A DNA stretch of 64,000 bases from Rhabditoides inermis (lineage: Eukaryota > Nematoda > Chromadorea > Rhabditida > Rhabditidae). A program made the position numbers and the translations under genes. Shown one piece after another: positions 54,284-64,000 of this stretch; the first letter of the stretch is position 1, and each line of letters opens with the position of its first letter. The stretch is taken from positions 1 through 64,000 of the forward strand of contig CAWZYM010000155.1 in the NCBI GenBank assembly GCA_963966185.1, given 5' to 3'. The notes beneath the pieces are model-generated. The model was not told where the DNA came from and ran no database searches. It was given only the letters and a program-made list of their open reading frames with translations.

Positions 54284-55368
54284 GACAATATCCGTTCTAG
54301 CCTTTCGTACCGTGCAGGCGATTACTGGATGGGCGCGATACATGGCTGCGACCGAGACCATCTTCCTCAACTTCTTGCCACACCACACCACGACAATGAA
54401 ACATCACGTGAGAAGTGTGCCTGCAGAATGAATAACAGTAGTTTTTTTCAGCTTTGGTTTCATCATTTGGCAGAGGACCTGCAAGAGTCAGGACTTCCTC
54501 TTCATTTGGAAACCGGGAAATGCGAGTGTTTTCATCGGTGCTTCTGTCTACTTGTTCCCTCAACGGCTACCAATGATGCAGGCAAGGAGATGATGGAGCG
54601 GTGAGTGAGTGAGTGAGTGAGTGAGTGAGTGAGTGAGTGAGTGAGTGAGTGAGTGAGTGAGTGAGTGAGTGAGTGAGTGAGTGAGTGAGTGAGTGAGTGA
54701 GTGAGTGAGTGAGTGAGTGAGTGAGTGAGTGAGTGAGTGAGTGAGTGAGTGAGTGAGTGAGTGAGTGAGTGAGTGATGTTCTATTCGCGGGTTTCAGCAT
54801 GTTCGTGAAAACGGAAGGACGGCGTGCTCTAGCGCGAGTAGATGATGACGATGTGCAAGAACTGCTGAAGCACATGATGGGCCCGGTAATTATGAGAGAG
54901 AAGACATTTCACATGTTTTTATTGTCCTTTTAGAACAGACTGCCTGTCCAGACATTGATCTCTTCCACTGTGTTCATTCCCGAGATGTCCATCATCACAG
55001 GGCAACTGAGAGCCGACCACCTCAACTACATACAAACGCATGGAATTCAAGGAGTGGCAGTGTGATTTCATAGTTCCATTCTTTTGCAGACGTTTTTTTT
55101 CTTCAGGTTGCGCCTAGTATGCCAGAACAAGGTGTTCTCTGCTGCACTGTACTGGGGCGAGCCAGCGCAAAGTCGGCAAGACTTTCTACAGTACCAAGAT
55201 GGAGTGCACGTGCAGTATGGAGAGGTGCAACTGTTCGTGTACAATGCGCATTTGAGGCAAGTCACGGTGATCTGTGACAAGTGGGCCTCTTCAGATCCTT
55301 TCACCAACTTATCCAACGATATTGCTGCTCTGCCCCCTTCCAATATCAAACCGATATTAGTTCAATAG
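50792..55368 (+). CDS. tnp2/DUF4218-like transposase-related protein, multi-exon
   Basis: Exons on the plus strand read like animal tnp2-type transposase-derived proteins. The first exon (50792-51031, from MDTAHREKTH to FIEWNP) ends in a GTGAGC donor; an alternative start is MPRIKAKS near 52291. Later exons give IEEAARQL...CNRCN...C..C near 52756-52880 (possible zinc site), DIEAQLREIVDEHLDKIDEM (about 52985-53050), LGFDGFRARRI (53230-53265), IPIYVVLEDLPQALKTLEN (53310-53430), YATVYGLCADLKATKELLGI...CGRCLIRG (about 53560-53715), YVDVLHTVNEGVIKYIL (53905-53965), RIKRMTGNELSA, WARYMAATETIFLNF, then FHHLAEDLQESG...CECFHR (54450-54540), and a final exon ending ...NIKPILVQ before TAG at 55366. Ten or so introns suggest a resident gene rather than an active transposon. 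I could not fix every exon border. Confidence 0.6.
54205..54283. repeat. (CT)n tract in tnp2-like gene intron
   Basis: CT-rich run directly before the acceptor of the WARYMAATET exon; it may serve as an extended polypyrimidine tract. Confidence 0.85.
54601..54776 (+). repeat. (GAGT)n microsatellite starting at a splice donor
   Basis: About 44 perfect copies of GTGA/GAGT. The upstream exon (...GKEMMER) ends at about 54600 and its donor GTGAGT is the first unit of the repeat, so every unit repeats the donor consensus. The intron closes at GGGTTTCAG near 54797. Confidence 0.95.
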
Positions 55369-55762
55369 ACAACCGATGCTCGGATCGAAAACGTTGTATT
55401 TCACAAGATTCGTCACTCAAACATTGTCCACTTTGATGCTCATCTCATAAACGGTCACGCACTCAAGATAAAACACGGCAACGACGTGTTCGCGTCTCTG
55501 ACACGATGACCGTTGCGCAAACATTTCAACTCGCGCAAGTCTGTGATTAGCGCAATATGTGATTCCACTCTCTCTTCAGTTCTTCCGCTCTGTATTCTGT
55601 ATTCTGTGTTTTATGTGTTTTTTTTATTTGTGAAGTTGACATAAATGGTTTTCATATTTTAAAGGATCGTTTCACTTTTCGTTGTTCATCTATCTTGAAT
55701 TTGAATCACATCATCGGTGTTGTGAGTTGCGATAACAAACTTGTGTGATTGGTGGTTTCAGT
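55369..55762. other. Non-coding stretch, intron or intergenic
   Basis: Between the stop of the tnp2-like reading and the next exon-like segment. AT-rich near 55610-55640. I find no AATAAA here, so the transcript may continue into the downstream exons. Confidence 0.4.
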
Positions 55763-57242
55763 ATGTTCTTGGACGAAGAGGGTGACGCAATCACCGAGAC
55801 TAGAACGCACACAGAGCTAGAGTATCGTATTGCTAACAAAATAGGTACGTCATGCAAGTTTTATTCGATTCCATTTTTGTTGTTTAGCTATTGATTGGTC
55901 AAGAACAACCGTCGAGACGCCCACTTCTACTCAAAGGAAGAAAACGGGGAAAAGACCTCTGTAGATGTACTCCGCGATGTATGGGGGCAAGAGCTGGTTG
56001 ACCCGCTCGATCTTGGGAAGAGCATTCTCCACTCGCTCGTGACGGGTCTGTCGCACCAATCGTTGGAGGTATGTACATAGATATCATTCCAATATTCTAA
56101 AAATATTTTAGTTAGAGATCGGTCAGTTACCCTTGCCCAACGCGTGGTGTTTGGAAAGCTTAGCTAAGGAAGCTGTCGGTGCATCTGCAGATCGCAAGAT
56201 GCAGCTCGAACTACAGATGGCACAGTTCGCTGCGGTGTGTTTTATTGAGGCGTACATGAATAAATTTGTAATTTCAGCAAAACCAACTTTTCTCCGAAGT
56301 GCGCGAACTCATGCGCAAATGTGCAGACCTGGAATCGAAACCGGTACCACGCAAGAAAAAGGCCCAGAAAGTGCTAGAGCGTTACGGAGAGAAGGTTGGT
56401 TCACTTTTGTTCATTTAATGATTTCCTATTTTCAGACAGCCTTGCCTGCGATAAGGGTCAGCGCGCTCACTCCTCATCATCTGTATTCCATGTCTCCAAG
56501 CTCTGTTCCATTCGCACAAGTGTGTGGGCGGACTGTACTGTAGACCACCACTGTCAACACTGATGACGACCCGTGTCTACAAGCAAAGGACACCATCAAG
56601 GGCCTCCTGACGGCGGTAAGTTTTATTTCATATTCGGTAGTGATTTTGTGTGGTTTTAGATGTGTCGCAACCATGCTGACGGCCCGATCGTGTTGAGACA
56701 ATACATAGAGAGCCCATCGACAGATCTCGTTATTTCAAGAGGAGGGACGATCAGGATGAGAGAGAAAAAGAGCCAGAAGAGCAGGGAGATGAAACTGCTT
56801 TTCCCGACTACAATGAACACCAGCCGTTGATGTCGATACCCTCGGAGGTATACGCGTACATGCACGGTATGTTTTAATATTTTTTGGTAAACGTTTAATA
56901 ACATTTTCAGATCTCGTTCTCGACTCTCTCGGCCTGAACCTCGAACAATGTGCGGACGATCCCGAGTTGTGGGCAGACCGAGTCGAATGGAACTGTAAGC
57001 TACCCATCATCGTACGCGACGCACTGTGAGTTTTGTTATCATTATTTTTTTAATAATTATCTGATTCATAGTCATACTAGTTTTGTTCAATGTCAGTGTT
57101 CAGGTCGGACATTCGCCGGAGCTATTTCGACCTTCGGACTGGTACGTGGAAGCGCAGCGACCGCAGGAGGATTTCACAGCCAAGGAATCGACGCTTGATT
57201 CCGAATGGCATCTCCCTCCTCGCCTCCTTCCTCCATTTGAGT
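55763..57242 (+). CDS. Downstream exons, unknown protein (possibly 3' part of the tnp2-like gene)
   Basis: Several exon-like segments with good splice signals: MFLDEEGDAITETRTHTELE (55763-55841, donor AG|GTACGT), DVWGQELVDPLDLGKS region (55905-56070), LPNAWCLESLAKEAVGASAD through KKKAQKVLERYGEK (about 56110-56392), HADGPIVLRQYIESP (56670-56760), SEVYAYMHDLVLDSLGLNLEQCADDPELW (56833-56990) and a terminal WYVEAQRPQEDFTAKE...LPPRLLPPFE stopping near 57242. An AATAAA at 57410-57415 is a likely polyadenylation signal. The join after the first segment runs into a stop in the simple reading, so the model is incomplete or the gene is decaying. I do not recognise a family. Confidence 0.4.
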
Positions 57243-58149
57243 AAATTGCTATTTGCTCAGTTTTTGTTTGTACATGTGTTGTCTTTCTGTGGTCACTGTG
57301 AATATAGTTCTCAAATAGCTTCATCTGTGTAATACTGTGATAATATCAGCTGCTTTACTGTTAGCCAATTGTTCCCATCTTTTTCAACAATGTTTTGATA
57401 TGTCAAACAAATAAAAGTTTTGTTATGATGTACGCCATATGCAACAAAAAAAACACAAGGGAAATCTAGTGTGTTATTATTTGCTCCATCAAAGAACGAG
57501 CTCCATCAATTACTCTCTCGCATGTGCCTCTCTCGCGCGCCTTACGAGCGCTCACTGCGCCGCTCTCGCGCATCTCTCACACGGGGCGGCTGAGAGGCGC
57601 GCCAGAGCCGCACAAAACCGGCGTGTGAGGCGCGCGGGCGCGGCAACGCCGTGTCACTGAAGTACCGTTGTTGGGGTTCAAAATGTTGAAAAACACCTTA
57701 AAATCTCTACATCTACGACATTGAGAATGGAGAGGAATCCTCGAAGAAGATGAAACTCCTGGAGACGCCTCTTCGCGATCGATCGTTGAAGCCCGGATCT
57801 TCCGCCGCCGAGATCGAAATTTCCCCAGAAGCCGCAAGCAGGGAATGACAAGCATCACCTCGCAGTAGACAGTGTATTACTGTATTTACCATATCCCACC
57901 GTGATTAACGTAATCGATATTGTGTGCTACTTGATTCGAGATAAATATTCTGATTCTGAAAAACCCCGAAAATTTCTTCGCTTTGCCGCTCGCGCCTTCA
58001 AGTTAATGTATCGACGCTAGTAAAACCACGTTTTTTTCCAACTTTATATTCATCATCCTGATGTGATTAGCGGTAAACGTTATCAATAATCTAGGCTAAT
58101 ATTTCTAGAAACATGAAAGATTTCGATTCGTTTACTACAGCGTCTTCTT
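57243..58149. other. Intergenic, with CGCG-rich block and orphan exon-like ORF
   Basis: After the polyadenylation signal there is a CGCG-rich block (about 57525-57650) resembling the interior of the hAT-like element, then an open stretch near 57697-57848 reading YDIENGEESSKKMKLLETPL and on to a TGA. It has no clear splice acceptor and may be a captured exon fragment. The rest shows nothing I recognise. Confidence 0.35.
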
Positions 58150-58313
58150 TTGAAAGCATTGCAAAGTGACATCATTTTGTCGCTGCTCCGAGCACGGCGC
58201 CAACGTTGAGTGCGCGGCTGCTCCAACCGCTTCTCCTTCTGCTCCCGCTTCTTCAGAGATTGTCCAGTCGAGACTAGTGCAACAAGCACGACAATGGTAG
58301 TGGGAAGATGCAT
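58150..58313 (-). pseudogene. Truncated inverted paralogue of the secreted Cys-rich protein
   Basis: Minus-strand reading starts MHLPTTIVVLVALVSTGQSLKKREQKEKRLEQP, closely matching the signal peptide and E/K/Q-rich segment of the gene at 59273; the DNA upstream of the ATG also matches. Similarity stops after a frame-shifting deletion near the RRAR region, and no cysteine-rich second exon follows. Probably dead. Confidence 0.6.
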
Positions 58314-58704
58314 GACGAGTTGAATGCAATCTTCTCACAATCTCATTTTTCATATTGCTTTCGCAGCATTCATGAAAGTATTCATGAACCGTTTTTCTCA
58401 CTCACTTTTATCTCGTTTCGTGTGATGAGACTGCACTTTTCCTGCATAGATCATGTTAACTCTGATTTCTGGGGAGAGTGCGGTTGTACCGGCTTGCAGG
58501 GACACGGACCGACGAGGGGGGCTGCTGTGCCGCCCGTTCATCATATCCTATTTCCTCCTTTAATCGATTTTATTTTATTCCGTGTTTTCACCACAAATAT
58601 GAATGAAACTATTATTAATAACCATAACTGGGAACGAATGTGACATACGTCTATTAAAAAACGCATAGCGGAACGGCAAAGTGATTCGGATCAATATACT
58701 AGCC

Positions 58705-58770
58705 ATGTTTATGGTTAAGTTTATGTTTATGTTTATGTTATGTTATGTTATGTTTATGTTATGTTTATGT
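58705..58770 (+). repeat. TTTATG/TTATG microsatellite
   Basis: About eleven units of TTTATG, TTATG and related variants. Confidence 0.8.
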
Positions 58771-58922
58771 TTTGAGCGTGTCAGTTCATCGAGAGTGCGA
58801 GTAGTAGTGTTAAGTGTTTATGTTTATGTACTCTTGTACTCAGACTCAGTCTTGGACATTATCTTTTCCACTATTACTCATTATTTTTTCACTATTACTC
58901 CTATCCTTTCACCACCACGACT

Positions 58923-58951
58923 TGACGTCAAGTTACGTCACCATGACGTCA
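58923..58951. promoter_or_regulatory. Cluster of CRE/ATF-type bZIP sites
   Basis: Two perfect TGACGTCA palindromes (58923-58930 and 58944-58951) with a TTACGTCA half-variant between them (58933-58940). The palindromes start 21 bp apart, two helical turns. The cluster is about 320 bp upstream of the secreted-protein ATG. CREB/ATF proteins bind this motif; use in this genome is inferred. Confidence 0.5.
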
Positions 58952-59234
58952 TAGAAGTATGCCGAGTTGCGGGGCTATGAAATGCACAAAATAAACCGCT
59001 TAAAACAAAACCGTAGGTTAAAACAACATTCGGAAGACCTTCTCCACATGTCAGCTTCAAATGTCAGTTATGTTTGCTAAAGGGGTGTTAGTCACTGACA
59101 ATACAAATGGATTAGTCAATACACTGACTCAAAATGCCCTATATGGTGCACATATCCGTCCACTTATTATGATTATTTGCTCATGATAATTTTCTCCCGA
59201 TAACGCGCAGACCTGCACCTAGGGTTAGTGGGAG

Positions 59235-59242
59235 TATAAATA
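59235..59242 (+). promoter_or_regulatory. TATA box (TATAAATA)
   Basis: TATAAATA 38 bp before the ATG at 59273, leaving room for a very short 5' leader. Confidence 0.65.
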
Positions 59243-59272
59243 AGATTGTGGGGAGCATGAAGTCAACTCGTC

Positions 59273-59696
59273 ATGCATCTTCCCACTATCATTATTGTGC
59301 TTTTCGCACTAGTCTTGGCTGCACAAGCTATGGAGGAGCGGAAGCAGAAGGAGGAGCGGTTGGAGCAGCGGTTGGAGCAGCCGCCGATTCGCCGCGCCCG
59401 CAACGTTGGCGCCGCGCTCGGAGCGGCGACACTCGGGCTGGTGAGAGGCATTCAGAGTGGAAGGGGTGACAGGACGATTCCAGTCGAGCGACTTCCGCTG
59501 TCTCTTCAACTGCGACGGGTGCGTTCCTTCCGGACAACCGCTGAACGGATGCTGGAAGAATAACTGGAAGAAGAGGGACTCGCGGTGTGCAAATGTGGTG
59601 CGAGAGAGGATGGAGGTTGTCATGACATACTTGTTCCAGGGCCAGCGCTTCTCCTTTCCACACATGGCTGGTGGCAGGTGCTACTGCTGCAGATGA
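59273..59696 (+). CDS. Small secreted cysteine-rich protein (126 aa, two exons)
   Basis: Exon 1 is 59273-59440, a 43-bp GT-AG intron follows (59441-59483, ending GATTCCAG), exon 2 is 59484-59696 ending TGA; the join is in phase 0. The protein has a signal peptide (MHLPTIIIVLFALVLAAQA), a charged E/K/Q/R segment with a furin-like RRAR, a small GA-rich stretch (GAALGAATLG), then a domain with eight cysteines: C-x3-C-x2-C-x9-C-x10-C, a gap of about 27, then CYCC near the end. That pattern suggests a disulfide-bonded secreted peptide, perhaps defence-related or a surface effector; I do not recognise the family. The unspliced reading would give a 96-aa protein without the cysteines. Confidence 0.6.
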
Positions 59697-60438
59697 GAGG
59701 ACAATGAGCAACCAACAACCGCTTTCACTACACTTACCACTCTTACACGCTTTCCCGTCCCTTTTGAACTATACCAAATTGATGTCATCGTTATCAGTAT
59801 TGTATGAAGTGATAAAATACAATCATGTTATCGATTAGCAGAAGAAATATGAATATACTATCTTCAAGTTGCACAGTTAAAAAACAGTAAAATGGAATAG
59901 TTGAATGGTTTTAATAGGAACATTTCGCAAATGCGATGGATCAGCATTTCTTTGAATACAACTTATGAATACAGCGAACAAACTCGATCGGTTTCGGGAC
60001 CAGATCCAGGCGGCTGTGATAGACATCGGTTCTGAAACGAGCCTAATTGGTTTATTGGCTAAAAGTATTAGATTATTGAATAATTTAGAACGATTATCAA
60101 AAGACATGCAAAAAGTAAAGTCAACAGTGTCTGGTTACAGGGAAGCTCCGAAAAATCCAATGAGAATACGAACAATTAATTTTAAACCATAGCTGTACTA
60201 ATGCATTGTTCGATTTGTTTTACGTATGTAGCACAGGCTTCCATCGGAGTGTTTATCGACCAAGATAGCAATGAAGGAAGGCCTTATATGGCCCGCAATA
60301 CGCAACATTTTTGCACTTCATATATTGAATTGGCTACGTCTAGTTCTCTAGATTTCGATGCGCGTTGGGCGCGACAATTTGTGTTAATGTCATGACAACT
60401 CATGAATAAGCTGTACTAGCGTAAGACTCGAATCTCAC
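59697..60438. other. Mostly non-coding; one small ORF at 59965-60192
   Basis: The plus-strand ORF of 75 codons (MNTANKLDRFRDQIQAAVID...) has helix-like composition and ordinary codons but no visible splice or promoter context; a chance or relic ORF is possible. The rest is AT-rich with no recognised feature. Confidence 0.3.
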
Positions 60439-60587
60439 CCTCTGTCTCCTCTCCTCTCGCCGTTTGTACAGCCGCCAGCATATTTCTTCTTCTGCCTTGA
60501 TCTGTTTTGCATTCACATTCAGTGCAGTCGATCGGACGAGTAGGTCGTATATGCTGTCTCCCTTGATCGAAAGCAAATGAAAATGCT
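60439..60587 (-). CDS. Isolated exon candidate, unknown product
   Basis: Minus strand: a strong acceptor (CATTTTTTCAG) precedes 149 bp open in two frames, one reading HFHLLSIKGDSIYDLLVRST and on to a basic end, closed by a GTGAG donor. Neighbouring exons are not seen; the Helitron-like copy 2 would be in the upstream intron. Confidence 0.3.
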
Positions 60588-60639
60588 CTGAAAAAATGAC
60601 AAAAAAATGTGTGAGTATACCAACGTCTTTCCTGTCAAG

Positions 60640-61536
60640 TAGGTCTACACTGAACAATAAACACAAACCTGATCTCTCAAAACGATCACAAATACATTGA
60701 CAATCAAATGCCAAAATGAAAATACTATTGCACACACACATTGTATCACTCACATTCTATTAACCCGTATATCAAATGAGTCATTTATGAAAAAAATCTT
60801 GTATTTGTATACATTCAAAAAGAATGAAAACATCATTGTGAACTTAACGATTGTTCAATATCTGTTTATTTATTTTCACAATGCTTTCATAAGAAATAAG
60901 AAAATATACGTATTCTAGTATACGTATTCTTACATATCGTTTGTGAGAGCAGGTTTGTGTTTATAGTTTAGTGTAGAAATAATAGTTTTATGCATGTGCT
61001 TTTGTTGAATTGAGGTGAACCCAAACAGAGCTATTTTACGCTTGTACTTTTCAGAAAAGAATGAATGTCCTTTTATTGAATTTCGAACAAATTTTCTTTT
61101 TTCAAAATGTATTTCGAACAACAAAGATAACAACAACAAAACAACGCGCGTGAACGACGACGCAAATCACAAACAGTGGGCACATTATCGCATTATCGCG
61201 CTCTCCCGCACACATTCCGCATCACGAACCAATGAGCGCGCGGGGGCGGGAATAGTGAGCGGGTCTTTCAGCGATTCAGCGAACAGCTGCACAACTGACA
61301 GACGACAGACATGCAGACCTAACCAGCGAACATATTTTCGGGTATTAAACTATTGTTTCAGGTTTTGTTTCTGTTTATAGTTGTTCAACGGACGATTTAG
61401 ATACAAGATCATGATATAACTCTGAAACATTTATTATTTTAATGATTTACAAGCGATTTTCGCGGCCCTCCGGGCCGAGCGGTTCTGCGCGCCGCTAGAT
61501 AAGACCCAAACGATCGGCGCTCCGCGCCGATCCTAA
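60640..61536 (+). mobile_element. Helitron-like non-autonomous element (family 2), copy 2
   Basis: The 3' end is hairpin GATCGGCGC-TCC-GCGCCGATC then CTAA|T at 61533-61536. Bases about 60906-61536 match copy 1 (40390-40930) in reverse orientation, while 60640-60905 match it in the same orientation, so the centre is flipped relative to copy 1. It lacks the nested 395-bp element. Confidence 0.6.
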
Positions 61537-61537
61537 T

Positions 61538-64000
61538 AATAAGAATAAGAATAAGAATAAGAATAAGAATAAGAATAAGAATAAGAATAAGAATAAGAAT
61601 AAGAATAAGAATAAGAATAAGAATAAGAATAAGAATAAGAATAAGAATAAGAATAAGAATAAGAATAAGAATAAGAATAAGAATAAGAATAAGAATAAGA
61701 ATAAGAATAAGAATAAGAATAAGAATAAGAATAAGAATAAGAATAAGAATAAGAATAAGAATAAGAATAAGAATAAGAATAAGAATAAGAATAAGAATAA
61801 GAATAAGAATAAGAATAAGAATAAGAATAAGAATAAGAATAAGAATAAGAATAAGAATAAGAATAAGAATAAGAATAAGAATAAGAATAAGAATAAGAAT
61901 AAGAATAAGAATAAGAATAAGAATAAGAATAAGAATAAGAATAAGAATAAGAATAAGAATAAGAATAAGAATAAGAATAAGAATAAGAATAAGAATAAGA
62001 ATAAGAATAAGAATAAGAATAAGAATAAGAATAAGAATAAGAATAAGAATAAGAATAAGAATAAGAATAAGAATAAGAATAAGAATAAGAATAAGAATAA
62101 GAATAAGAATAAGAATAAGAATAAGAATAAGAATAAGAATAAGAATAAGAATAAGAATAAGAATAAGAATAAGAATAAGAATAAGAATAAGAATAAGAAT
62201 AAGAATAAGAATAAGAATAAGAATAAGAATAAGAATAAGAATAAGAATAAGAATAAGAATAAGAATAAGAATAAGAATAAGAATAAGAATAAGAATAAGA
62301 ATAAGAATAAGAATAAGAATAAGAATAAGAATAAGAATAAGAATAAGAATAAGAATAAGAATAAGAATAAGAATAAGAATAAGAATAAGAATAAGAATAA
62401 GAATAAGAATAAGAATAAGAATAAGAATAAGAATAAGAATAAGAATAAGAATAAGAATAAGAATAAGAATAAGAATAAGAATAAGAATAAGAATAAGAAT
62501 AAGAATAAGAATAAGAATAAGAATAAGAATAAGAATAAGAATAAGAATAAGAATAAGAATAAGAATAAGAATAAGAATAAGAATAAGAATAAGAATAAGA
62601 ATAAGAATAAGAATAAGAATAAGAATAAGAATAAGAATAAGAATAAGAATAAGAATAAGAATAAGAATAAGAATAAGAATAAGAATAAGAATAAGAATAA
62701 GAATAAGAATAAGAATAAGAATAAGAATAAGAATAAGAATAAGAATAAGAATAAGAATAAGAATAAGAATAAGAATAAGAATAAGAATAAGAATAAGCAT
62801 AAGAATAAGAATAAGAATAAGAATAAGCATAAGAATAAGAATAAGAATAAGAATAAGAATAAGCATAAGAATAAGAATAAGAATAAGAATAAGCATAAGA
62901 ATAAGAATAAGAATAAGAATAAGAATAAGAATAAGAATAAGAATAAGAATAAGAATAAGAATAAGAATAAGAATAAGAATAAGAATAAGAATAAGAATAA
63001 GAATAAGAATAAGAATAAGAATAAGAATAAGAATAAGAATAAGAATAAGAATAAGAATAAGAATAAGAATAAGAATAAGAATAAGAATAAGAATAAGAAT
63101 AAGAATAAGAATAAGAATAAGAATAAGAATAAGAATAAGAATAAGAATAAGAATAAGAATAAGAATAAGAATAAGAATAAGAATAAGAATAAGAATAAGA
63201 ATAAGAATAAGAATAAGAATAAGAATAAGAATAAGAATAAGAATAAGAATAAGAATAAGAATAAGAATAAGAATAAGAATAAGAATAAGAATAAGAATAA
63301 GAATAAGAATAAGAATAAGAATAAGAATAAGAATAAGAATAAGAATAAGAATAAGAATAAGAATAAGAATAAGAATAAGAATAAGAATAAGAATAAGAAT
63401 AAGAATAAGAATAAGAATAAGAATAAGAATAAGAATAAGAATAAGAATAAGAATAAGAATAAGAATAAGAATAAGAATAAGAATAAGAATAAGAATAAGA
63501 ATAAGAATAAGAATAAGAATAAGAATAAGAATAAGAATAAGAATAAGAATAAGAATAAGAATAAGAATAAGAATAAGAATAAGAATAAGAATAAGAATAA
63601 GAATAAGAATAAGAATAAGAATAAGAATAAGAATAAGAATAAGAATAAGAATAAGAATAAGAATAAGAATAAGAATAAGAATAAGAATAAGAATAAGAAT
63701 AAGAATAAGAATAAGAATAAGAATAAGAATAAGAATAAGAATAAGAATAAGAATAAGAATAAGAATAAGAATAAGAATAAGAATAAGAATAAGAATAAGA
63801 ATAAGAATAAGAATAAGAATAAGAATAAGAATAAGAATAAGAATAAGAATAAGAATAAGAATAAGAATAAGAATAAGAATAAGAATAAGAATAAGAATAA
63901 GAATAAGAATAAGAATAAGAATAAGAATAAGAATAAGAATAAGAATAAGAATAAGAATAAGAATAAGAATAAGAATAAGAATAAGAATAAGAATAAGAAT
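61538..64000. repeat. (AATAAG)n hexanucleotide satellite, runs off window
   Basis: At least 2460 bp, about 410 units, of AATAAG with almost no change; the only variants seen are CATAAG units between about 62797 and 62896. It starts directly after the Helitron-like CTAA end. It does not match the nematode telomere repeat TTAGGC. The long Leu-Ile reading on the minus strand is a by-product of the repeat. Confidence 0.97.

Larger units (their letters stand above)
58314..59234. other. Intergenic between inverted paralogues
   Basis: Contains an irregular TTTATG/TTATG microsatellite at about 58705-58770 and a CRE-type cluster (separate entry). Otherwise no gene seen. Confidence 0.5.

Noticed and set aside
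54567..54875. ORF with repeated THSL
   Set aside because: Translation of the (GAGT)n microsatellite.
61439..62896. 485-codon Leu-Ile repeat ORF
   Set aside because: A product of the stop-free minus frames of (AATAAG)n, not a membrane protein.
61538..64000. Telomere
   Set aside because: The unit is AATAAG/CTTATT, not TTAGGC, and variant units lie inside; it is a satellite or microsatellite.

Overview
The window looks like nuclear DNA of a nematode. The tRNA genes closely resemble Caenorhabditis tRNAs as I remember them, many short introns end in TTTTCAG-like acceptors, and the protein genes (S28 peptidase, membrane-anchored carboxylesterase) are ordinary in nematodes. The species cannot be named from the sequence.

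Bases 1-39706 are a tandem array of a unit of about 1424 bp. The window opens inside it, so it continues to the left. Each unit holds seven tRNA genes in fixed order: Cys(GCA)+, Pro(AGG)+, elongator Met(CAT)+, Pro(CGG)+, initiator Met(CAT)-, Lys(CTT)-, Val(CAC)+. Each gene is followed by its own T-run terminator. I count 150 uninterrupted tRNA genes in about 21 units plus a partial final unit; one unit carries a 332-bp internal duplication with 21 bp of filler at the junction. Copies are nearly identical, and the few variants are spread as a mosaic, which points to unequal exchange and gene conversion. Many initiator-Met copies and some Lys copies carry stem mismatches.

In two successive units a full-length 4.4-kb non-LTR retrotransposon (LINE) sits at exactly the same base of the elongator-Met gene, after nucleotide 41. 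It encodes a coiled-coil ORF1 and an ORF2 with an APE endonuclease and a reverse transcriptase. ORF1 and ORF2 share one frame, separated by a single TAG. The element ends in (ATCT)4, and ATCT is also the last target sequence before the insertion point. ORF2 is open in the second copy and broken by a 4-bp duplication in the first. This tRNA-seated LINE and its host array are the most unusual content of the window.

From 39.98 to 50.07 kb lie two multi-exon minus-strand genes: a secreted S28 serine carboxypeptidase-like protein, then a type-B carboxylesterase with a C-terminal membrane anchor. Their introns are full of purine/pyrimidine microsatellites and non-autonomous transposons: two Helitron-like families, a nested inverted-repeat element and a hAT-like element. 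From 50.79 to about 57.2 kb a plus-strand multi-exon gene (or two) encodes a protein resembling the tnp2/DUF4218 transposase group; one of its introns is a (GAGT)n tract in which every unit repeats the splice-donor motif. At 58.1-59.7 kb there is a small secreted cysteine-rich protein gene with a TATA box, an upstream cluster of CRE-type sites and an inverted truncated paralogue. The window ends in a second Helitron-like copy followed at once by at least 2.46 kb of pure (AATAAG)n, which runs off the end.
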